NCBI GenBank assembly: GCA_028565635.1
Contig: JAOXYB010028867.1
Coordinates: 1 to 15,158, forward strand
Reading direction: 5' to 3'
DNA length: 15,158 bases
Source of the DNA: Phoronis ovalis
Taxonomy: Eukaryota; Phoronida; Phoronidae
Below, in pieces: positions 1-10,200 of the stretch. A program made the position numbers and the translations under genes. The notes under the pieces were generated by a model. It worked only from the letters and a program-made list of their open reading frames with translations. It did not search any database and had not been told where the DNA came from. Positions within the stretch are counted from its first letter, which is position 1; every line of letters begins with the position of its first letter.

Positions 1-1149
1 AACAAATTTTTGACTTTTTCTAGTTTATAGTTTATTTAGTACATTTATACAGTATATAGTCTGTGTTAGAGACTAGGTACTATTCGTTAGCTGTTTGATT
101 GCAGTGTCAAAAAAATAGAGGGGTTTCTTTAAAATGATCACTGAGGACCTGACAATAATTTTAATTATTACAGCGTTGTACAAAGGTTGGAGTGTATCAA
201 ATTCCATTTACATGTACAATGGGGAAGTTATTAGGGACAATTCATAGGAGAGGATATGAAAATAGCATTTTAATTACTTGCATTGCTCAGAAAATATAGT
301 TTCTCTTGTGAATTAGTTGTGTATGATATCAGAGTTGCCTAATGATGAATGAACAACACTTCAGTCTTTATGAGCAGACATGATTCAGACTATGTTACTG
401 AAGGCAACACTAATCATGCATACTGAATTCATTTGGTAAAACTAAATTTCTTAGTATTAGGCCTTTCATGTCTGCAATATTTAAGTTATGAATACCAAAT
501 ATTATATATAATTATAGTAATATAACACATACACAAAGTGTATGACTGAACATTGCATTCACAGCTAACTGCGCATAAAATAATGTGTTCATGCATAACA
601 CTTCTGGCTTTTAGTCACTGATGAAAAATTGTGTTAAAACTTCTGTTTAAAAAATTATTTGATTGATGCTACAAAGTTACAAAAAAGATGGTTTTTATTT
701 ACTAACAGGTAAATAAATGTTATAGTGGAGAAAATAGTTCATATGTTGCTGCTTACTTTAAAAGAAGCAAACCTGTAAAACTGGTCTTATTGGGAAGTGT
801 CGCTTTATTTAATAAAATCCAACTTGGCACTTAACTGTGGTCAGATTCATAGAGGTTTGTAGAATTACAGCATATTCCTATACGCATATACATGCTCTGT
901 AATGACTGCCACTTTGAGCTCGCTATAAATAGTTATATATAGTACGGCTTTCTATTAGATGACATTATATATGGAATAATACTGGTTCCAAATTTTGATA
1001 TGTAAAGGCTGCATGTGAAAACTTGTAGCTGTACATTATATATGATGTTGACTGTAGTTACTCTTCTTTTTGAAGTCAGTACAGAGTTAGCACGGACATG
1101 AATGTGACAAAAATCCTGCATCATGTCACATTTATATTTTGATTTTTAG
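1..1149 (+). other. MTOR: Intron of MTOR upstream of the first visible exon (partial)
   Basis: This stretch is AT-rich with stops in all frames and has no segment resembling the FAT-domain residues that precede the first visible exon. It ends in a pyrimidine-rich tract and AG at 1148-1149. I read it as the 3' part of an intron whose left end is outside the window. Short inverted pairs such as GCAGACATG / CATGTCTGC near 375 and 468 are too weak to call an element. Confidence 0.75.
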
Positions 1150-1284
1150 GCTTGGCATGCTTGGGCATATATGAACTATGAATCAGTGTTATTCTACAAA
1201 CAGCAAAGTCAAGCAGCACCTCAGACACCTGGCGATATTGGTAGTAAAGATGAAGGTTTGGCCAGCACTAGTACACAGGAGAGT
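1150..1284 (+). CDS. MTOR: MTOR exon A: end of FAT domain ([14 protein letters not shown])
   Basis: The exon is 45 codons, phase 0 at both ends, with acceptor TTTTTAG and donor GTAAGT at 1285. It starts with the AWHAWA-x-MN-[FY]-E signature of the mTOR FAT domain. It then runs into a Ser/Thr/Gln/Gly-rich linker that is variable across animals. A methionine codon at 1171 lies inside the exon and is not a gene start. Confidence 0.93.
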
Positions 1285-4200
1285 GTAAGTCACTTTTTGT
1301 ACAATAGTAAACAATGCTTTTACTACATACACACAATACAGTTCATTGAAATATTGCGCTATCTATTGTTTATGATTTTAACTAATCAGTCATCAACCAT
1401 TTAAAATAGTTGCTTAAGTAGCTTTCCTATATGTAGATGAAAATTGACGTGAGAATTACATGCATGTTTCTGACACTGCATTTTATTTTCAAACAGGTTA
1501 ACAATTGATCTACACTAACGTAAAATCAAAGAATTACCACATTTTACATAAGTTATTATAATTACATTTGTAATACAGGTTAAATGCCTCACAGGTCAGT
1601 CAAGGTCACGACTATGTCTGTATTAGCAAGTATTTTGTCACCGGAAAAAGTACATTTACCCATAATTAATACAAATATATTGAAAGTCAACATTTTTTCT
1701 TGAAAAAACATTAATTATTGTGCATATAATTATATAAATTTTCTGTAGATAGTTGACAAAATCTGTCAATAATTTAAAATGATAAATTTGTTTCAGGAGG
1801 AAATCATTGCCTCTTATAGATCGCAAAACAATAAAATACACCAACATTGTGTACCAGCTGTTCAAGGCTTTGTACGGTCCATTGCTTTGTCACAGGGAAA
1901 TTCACTGCAAGATACATTAAGGTGAGCATAAAAGGACTAAGAGGTGCATATTGCATTTAGCAAAAACTGCGATTACTCGTTTTGACTTTTGGTATCTCTA
2001 AGCCTTTTCTGCCTATGTACTCCTTGTTATGAATTTATATTGAAAAAAATGGATGGTATATCTGGATAATTACTTGTTTTAAGAGAATATTTGACTATTC
2101 CAGTGGTTATAGTTTGAATTGTTTTTGTATTTCTTTGCAAATTTTATTAAACTTCATGATGATAAGTTAAAACTGTAAAGAATACCTACTATGAAGCGGT
2201 TATGATAAATTAAAAATGATGCAAATATACCTTTCTACAAGATGTCAATAATATTGTTAGGCTTGATTGTAGTGTGCTGTGAGTCTAAACCAGTTGAATA
2301 CATATTTTATAATCTGATCTTCTGATGCAGATCCCTCTATTTTGGTGCATTCTCTAAATCGTATATTTTGTCAGTATTTAATATTATTTCATGTATGTAT
2401 CGCTGCAGATTGTTAACTTTGTGGTTTGACTTTGGACAACTACCTGAGGTACATGAAGCCTTAGTTGAAGGAATCAAAAGCATTCATGTGGATAACTGGA
2501 TCCAGGTATAATAAAACAGAAAACGTGATTTTCAATGTTATCATTAACGTAGTTGGCTCATATGCATAGAAATTGTTTGCTAGTATTCATGCACAGAATG
2601 TCAATGATTTTAAATGTTTCCTTGAGTAACTATGCTAAATGTCACAACAATTTTTCAAATGAATGTAATAAATTACCATGAGGTAGAGCCAGGATAAATT
2701 TGTAAGGAAGATGTAAATTTAACTGTTATTATTTTAATGCATGACATCACTTCCATACTTGTAATGCAGACTGAAGTGTTCAGTTGAGTTTTAATGTCTT
2801 AAACTCAGTCACTATAACTTCAAACAATCACATGCTACGATTGCTCATCTTTGGTTTGATACAATATCAGTAATAATAATAAATTTAATCTTATAGATTA
2901 GTAGTTAATTTATATGTACATTCATATATTGTAGGTCATCCCTCAGTTAATTGCCCGCATGGACACACCAAGACAGCTAGTTGGCCGTTTAATTACACAA
3001 CTACTCATCGATATTGGTAAACAACATCCACAGGTATATACATGGCATTTGGCTGGGAATCCTTTTTCTAAAAAAATATACTGTAATGTACCCAGTTATT
3101 AGCATCATTTATGTTGTATTAAATTGTTGTCTTTTGCAAATTGATTCCAAAAATTACTGTAACCTTACATATAGTGTGTAGTGTTGCAAACTGTTGAAGA
3201 AGTCGTATGGCTGCCAGCGTTTTGTCATTATGTCGTTTGTGAATATGTTTTCTCCTAAAACCTTTATATTTCTTGTTTATGTGTTTTGTAGGCTCTTATA
3301 TATCCATTGGCTGTTGCTTCAAAATCCAATGTCCCATCTAGACATGTTGCAGCAAACAAAGTCTTGAAAAACATGTGTGAACACAGTAACACTCTAGTAC
3401 AGCAGGCAATGCTTGTCAGTGAAGAACTAATCCGAGTTGCCATATTGTGGCACGAACTGTGGCATGAAGGTTTAGAAGAGGCTTCTAGGTTGTACTTCGG
3501 TGAAAGGAATATTAAAGGAATGTTTGATACATTAGAACCTTTGCATGCAATGATGGAGCGAGGTCCACAGACTCTTAAAGAAACTTCATTTAACCAGGTA
3601 ATGCCTTGTTCTTTGCAATTTTAATGAATACATTTACAAAAGCAAAGCAGCAGTCTCTGGTACATTCTTATTCCCAGAAATATTTTGTGACTGTAATGCT
3701 TTTCAAAAACATCAAGTATCAAATGTTTCGCTGTAGGTGACAGAAGTAGAAGCCAAACCTATTCTGATCACTTTAATTTCTGATCCCTGAAATCTTTCAT
3801 AATCATTAAATAAAACGTAGTATATTATCCTATGGCTATAATTGTTAACTGATAATTGAAGTTGATTTGTGACATTAAGGAAAGCAACAGAGTCCGCATT
3901 TTTAAGCAGATATCAATAACTACATGACTATAATACACTTCTAGGCATATGGGAGAGACTTGATGGAGGCACAGGAGTGGTGTAGGAAATACCAAAGGTC
4001 TGGTAATGTTAAGGACTTAACTCAAGCATGGGACTTGTACTATCATGTTTTCAGAAGAATATCCAAACAACTTCCTCAGGTGAGTAGATATTACAAGTCT
4101 ATTCATGCTGGTTCATTATATATATGAACATTGGCACCATCTATTGCCATGATTGTCAGGTTATCTAATAAATGTCACAGGATGAAAAGTCCAATTTCAT

Positions 4201-7200
4201 CTAATGAAACGGGAAGATAAATATATATTTCGTGTATCATTTTGTTCCTAGAGCTTATACAAGAAGTTTCTTCGCAAAGGAACAAAATGAAACGTAATTA
4301 AACGGTCACTTTGTGCACGCCCCATGTTCCTTCTCGTTATACCCGCTGGAATATTTTGTTCCTCCGGCTGGAAACTGTCGGAATTAAATTATACCCAAAT
4401 AAGCCTTTTGTTCCAATGGAAGGAACAGGCAAGAACTTAAAGATACACAGGGTATCACTAGAGTTCCTCCGCGTTCCTGAGAAGACACAATACTTTCTTC
4501 TGCTTATATCAGCTTATACATAGTTAGATATTTGTTTCAGCAGAAGAAACAGTCAGGAATTTAAAGATGCATAGCGTATCATTTAGTGTTCTGGCGCATT
4601 CCTAATTTAGATACAGGTGTTCCTTGTGTAGAATAGCTTCTTATACAGTCTGATACCAAGAACAAGAAATAAATTCAATATTGAACCAACATGACATACA
4701 TTTATTAGTATAGCATATAAACTTTTCAACTGCAACAAAGGTATAGAAAATTAGGTAGCACAAAACACAAGGATGCATGTAATATATCCACTAAGAATTT
4801 ATGTACATCAGAATAAATCAGTAATATTACTCCAAAATTAGACATAGTTTGTGTTTGTTACTGTAAGTTTTATATGCCTTTAAGAATGTTCTTTTTCTTG
4901 ATTAACAAAGCATTGCATCAAATTAAAACTCTTGCCTTTACTAGTACATACGCACAGCTTAATTCCTTTGTTAAAACAATCTACTCAATATTTTTTTTCG
5001 CTATTCGTAATTGCCTATATATATATATAAAATCAATAAACCTTGGTTAGCTACCTATTAGTTTAGTCAAGTTTAAGGCAATCAATTTTGAAAATAATCA
5101 AATAAGCCGCAGCCTCTTAAAATAGGACTTGTGACTACCAGCTTTGAGTTTAAATGAAATGTCCGTTAAATCGCCTTGACAACAATCTCCATACGCAAGC
5201 AATAAACAGCTTATCATAGTACACTTAATTAAGCATTTCTTTGTATACGCGTATCTTCCTGTAGAATTTCAAAATATACCAAATGAAACAAAGAAGTACT
5301 GATGTTCCTTCTCATGTATTATAAAAGGAACATTTAGTGATGGAACAAAATTAAACCTGCTGATACACAATGGAAACATCGCATTCCTCTTCCGAAGGAA
5401 CAGTCTGATACTAAATGAAATTGTATTTTTCACCCTGTGTGTATTGTTTAGCCTAGGATATATAATACTCTTAGAGTTTTATATATCCTAGGTTTAGCTT
5501 AGGGGTTCTAATTTCTATTCTGCATTTTCCGACGATCTTCTGTTATTCACCAGCTTTTTTCACCAGTATGTTGAGCTAACTTGGCCACACTTGTAAAAGT
5601 GATTACTGTTTTTTTACTCACAGTAGTACTCACACTGAAGGTGATTATTCTTTGAAGGAAGCTCTTACTCAATGTTGTTGTTAAAATATACAATCTGTTG
5701 GCAGTATCTTGTTAGTTATTAAGCTTTCTTTTCTTTTACAGTTAACTTCCCTGGAACTTCAGTATGTTTCTCCGAAATTGCTAATGGTTAAAGATTTTGA
5801 ATTAGCTGTCCCAGGAACCTATGATCCTAGTCAACCAGTCGTGAACATTAGGAGAGTACAGCCTACGTTACAAGTTATTACTTCAAAACAAAGGCCCAGG
5901 AAACACAGCATTTTTGGTGAGCTGATTCTTAGTTTTATTATTAAAAACCTATAATCATTCTTGTATACAGAGATTAACTGAGATTATTCAATCAGATTTT
6001 TAATGACATACCATGAATTGGTTCATTACGACATCTCTAGAAACAACTATATATTTACTTTACCCAGTGTAAATGCAAAGCATATAAGATGCTTTAGTAT
6101 GTGAGAGCCCATGAATATGGTGGAACTTTGGTTTAGAAGTGTTTCTAATATTATGCATCACCCAATCAAAATGTATCCTGTGAAATGATGCATTAAAGAA
6201 TTATCATATTATTTGTCTTACAATTTGCAGGTAGCAATGGTAATGAATACCATTTCTTACTAAAAGGTCATGAAGATCTGAGGCAAGATGAAAGAGTGAT
6301 GCAGTTATTTGGTCTAGTCAATTCCTTGTTACTCAATAATCCAGAAACATTCAGGAGGAATCTTACGTGAGCACCATTTGACATTATTTAGTTTGTTTAT
6401 TAAATTATATTGTCAACTAGGAAAAAATAAATAACGTTTCTGCGTTCATTTTTTGTGCTAATTTTGTTTAAGCATGACTGTTGTATGAGCTATTAACAAT
6501 TTGGTATGCGTGTAAGGTTTATACAAATTCAGAATTGTATATACTTGTAGGATTCAAAGGTTCTCTGTTATTCCACTCTCAACGAATTCAGGTTTAATTG
6601 GTTGGGTGCCTCACTGTGATACACTGCACACACTTATAAGAGACTACAGAGAAAAGAAGAAAATACTACTTAATATCGAACACAGAATTATGCTCAGGGT
6701 TAGTGTAACAATTAGCAGCTGTCTTAAGAGATGCCATTCTTTATTTGTTTAGACCAGAAGATGATAGCAAAATGTCTTCACTGTATATAATTCTGTCTGA
6801 TTTGTTCTGAAGCGTTGCCTACCACAGAGACTTCGGTAGTTGTCCAATTTTCGTTTCATTCCTTACAATTACTGCAGTCAACTGCAATATTCCTGTACTC
6901 AGCACTCTGCCATATACTAATTGTAACATTTATGTGTTAATATACTTGTATATGTATGCACAAATCGCATTTTAAATGTTGGGAAAGGTACAGAAACAAA
7001 TGTTTTTGTATACCTTTAAATCCTTTCTATCAAGGTCACCTTGCACTGACAGAAAATCAGTATTATTTTTTACTTTATTGAAGTTAGTTACAATTTACTA
7101 AAACTAAAACAATTTTTCACCAGATGGCACCAGATTATGACCACCTGACACTCATGCAGAAGGTGGAAGTTTTTGAGCATGCCTTGGAACATACCAATGG

Positions 7201-10200
7201 GGATGACCTGGCTAAGATTCTGTGGTTCAAAAGTCCAAGCTCAGAAGTATGGTTTGACAGACGTACAAATTACACTAGGTCATTAGCTGTGATGTCAATG
7301 GTCGGTTATGTGTTAGGTCTTGGAGATAGGTAAGATATATTTCCACTTTTCGTGCAAATTTTTTTATTACCACGATTTTTGGCAGGTTTATTATCTGACT
7401 CACTATAACAGAAACATTTTCAGTTGTGGTTCTAAATTGCTAACTATTCCAAGCTTAAGATACCTGTTTCCCTTTAGAAGTGAGCTATATCAATTTGTGA
7501 TTCAGGAAAATTTTACATATTATTTACAGTCTCCTTCATAGCAAGTAAAACTAGTACTTATGACTAACTTGTATTTGTGTAAAGTAAATACACTTAAAAT
7601 GTGCACCATTTGTAAACAATGTATCTTCAATGACTGTAGGCATCCTTCTAACCTCATGTTGGATCGTATGAGTGGGAAAATAACCCATATTGACTTTGGA
7701 GATTGTTTTGAAGTAGCAATGACACGAGAAAAATTCCCAGAAAAGATTCCCTTCAGACTCACCAGAATGCTGATAAATGCAATGGAGGTTTGTTTATTTT
7801 GCATTTACTTTACCAACTATATGGCATACTCAAGTTTATGTACTCATAATAATTATTGCTAAAGTAGCTATATAACTACACTGTCGTATATAATTTTATT
7901 ATGCTGCATGTTGTAACTTGTTGGTGACCATATTAATGAGAATATCAGAATACCATAGTATTATCTTATCACCCACACACATTCTAAACTCAAACTTATG
8001 CCCGTTTTTAAATGTCTCCTAAAATGTTTTATTTTTAAACTTACCACTAACCTCTTAATCATTTTTGCAAGTTATTCAATATTTTATGTTATTTTCTTGT
8101 CCAATATTGCAGGTGACTGGAATTGATGGCAACTATCGAATGACTTGTTGTAGTGTAATGGAAGTATTGCGAGAACACAAAGACAGTGTGATGGCTGTAC
8201 TAGAAGCTTTCGTTTATGATCCATTATTGAACTGGAGACTCATGGACAGTAAGTTTAGACAGAGTTATATTGCTTGGTACTCACATATTTCAGAATGACT
8301 TTGAAAAGTGTGTTGAAAGGCGAACAGAAAGTTTGACATTTTTGTTGCAGTTGTCAAGCTGTTTTTACTATTATGCTATTGTAAAGAAAACTTAGTCTAA
8401 TAGCCAAGCGAAATTGTTTATAGGAACTCTTCCCAAATCTTTAGTTCATACTTTATCAAGGATATCTTGATTCCATCAAGCATTTGTTGCTGACCAAATT
8501 AGGAACTAGGTAATAAGATTTTTATGGTTTTCTTTTTTTGCAGCTGTTAATAAAAAAAGGTCTAAGAACAGATCAGAGTCCATATCTGGCAGTCAGGATC
8601 AAGGCGGTAAGTGAAAAGATTTCAATAATCACTCGTAAATAATTCATGTTACCATCAAAACAAATACGTATGGATATAGTTGGTGCTGATCAGCAGAGAA
8701 CTATAAATTTTTTTTTGTACATGTTTAGTCTGGAGGACACACAGAGTGATGCAACTACAAGTAATTATTAACACGTACAGTATTTTGTAAAAAGTAGAAT
8801 ACTGCTCTCATTCCTTCTGAAAATGCATACTATAATGTCACCTTAGTGAAAGGTGGTTGCCTATATAATTCATTCTATCAATCATTGTCTAATAATGTGA
8901 CACAGTATACCTACCACATTTTCAGATATGCTGACAAGTGTAGAACTTAAGCCACAGTCACACATGAAGCCAACACAGGCTGAACATAGTCCATATGATG
9001 GTAAGTGTATTTATACATACCTTTCATTATATCGTGTTGCTACAAAATGTATATAATTATTCATTTCCCATGTTCTTTTTAGAGGGATTTGCGATATATT
9101 GCAGGTTTGAAAATTGTATTGTACAATGTTTTTCCAATCGTAATGTCATTTTTATGTGATATATTTTGAGAAGTCAAACTTCAGTGCTGTTGTAATTTAG
9201 TTGTATTAATGTTGAAGATCAATACATCCATTAAATTGTGTCTGATACGTACTTACGTACGTACAGTACAGGATTTTATGCTATTATGCACTGCACAATT
9301 CCTTGTTGTAGATGAAGGACAATCTGAAGGTTTAAATAAGAAAGCAATATCAATCATAAAACGAGTCAGAGATAAACTTACAGGACGAGACTTCCCTACT
9401 GACGAACCAGTGGATGTCCCAACTCAAGTTGATCTTCTTATAAAACAGGCTACATCACATGAGAACTTATGCCAATGCTACATAGGATGGTGAGTTGCAG
9501 TTATGTTGCTAGAGCTGTTCCATTTTAAACTAGACTGTGTAGTGTGGCATGGCAACACCAAGTTTGGCATGGCAGCCATTTTGGATTCAAAAAAATATAA
9601 GGAAGAATAAAAAAGTAAAAATGTAATGTTGATAAAGGAATTTGAAAACAAAAATTGATGAAAAGTGTGATTGACAGCGAACTTTGAGATCATTAGCTTA
9701 AAACTCTCCTAAATATTCTCCTGCTATATAATTGATCATATTAATCTCAGTATAATGTATTGTATCTGAAACTGAGTTTCATCAGGTGTCTTATCCTTGC
9801 ATATCGGGTGTTAAATTGTACATACCATGACCAGCGTATTATTAAAACATGCGCGAAGTAGGAGCTGGGAGTATATATAAAAAAACATGACTGCAGTATA
9901 TTATTTCGGCTAATCACAATACTTTGATGTGCTAGTTTTCATTGTCACACAGCAGCACATAATTTGCTGCTTATTCTAGTCACTCAGTAAGTGCAATTGC
10001 TACGCAAACAGGGAGTTGGTGGCGCCACCATGTGGCACCCTTATCTGATGTGATATGTAGTTGTTTATAGTAGGATTGAACCCAAAAATTGTAATTTCTA
10101 CCAATGCTTTGTGCAGTCCAGTATCAACTATCCTTAATGCATTGTTGTCACTGAACCGCAGTCCAGTATCAACAATCGTTAAAGCATTCTTGGTATTGAA

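Larger units (their letters stand above)
4080..5741 (+). other. MTOR: MTOR intron 6 (1662 nt), holds a transposon-like element
   Basis: Donor GTGAGT, acceptor TTTTACAG. It is about three to nine times longer than most neighbouring introns. The excess length is largely explained by the element at 4176-5439 and the hairpin at 5452-5492. The remainder (4080-4175 and 5493-5741) is plain intron sequence. Confidence 0.9.
1285..9311 (+). other. MTOR: Ordinary MTOR introns (1-5 and 7-14)
   Basis: Introns 1285-1796, 1922-2408, 2506-2934, 3034-3291, 3598-3944, 5917-6230, 6367-6550, 6699-7123, 7330-7639, 7788-8112, 8249-8543, 8607-8925 and 9001-9311 are AT-rich, 184-512 nt, GT-AG. I see no RNA gene or element in them. 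A short TACG/GTAC run lies at about 9246-9270 before the acceptor of exon O. Open frames inside them (for example 7320-7541 plus and 7520-7804 minus) have no family signature. Confidence 0.85.

Noticed and set aside
172-184. Possible tiny MTOR exon (CGTTGTACAAAG between AG and GT)
   Set aside because: The residues (L-Y-K-like) faintly recall the SWYK that precedes AWHAW, but the frame does not join in phase 0 to the exon at 1150, and a 12-nt exon without other support is most likely chance.
933-1124. 63-codon minus-strand open frame upstream of the first MTOR exon
   Set aside because: AT-rich chance frame with no family resemblance, and no splice partner seen.
4311-4523. 70-codon open frame in intron 6
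   Set aside because: It lies in the GGAAC/GTTCC repeat cluster of the transposon-like element and has no transposase signature.
5014-5030. Short TA microsatellite in intron 6
   Set aside because: Only a handful of TA units, ordinary for AT-rich intron sequence.
9491-9493. TGA directly after the Trp codon as a true stop or a selenocysteine codon
   Set aside because: A consensus GTGAGT donor overlaps it, and the downstream exon supplies the invariant CPFW end in the right phase. Intron removal is the simple explanation.
10024-10034. GCCACCATGTGG as a Kozak-type start
   Set aside because: It lies inside an intron within the palindrome, and the frame that follows is not a recognisable gene.
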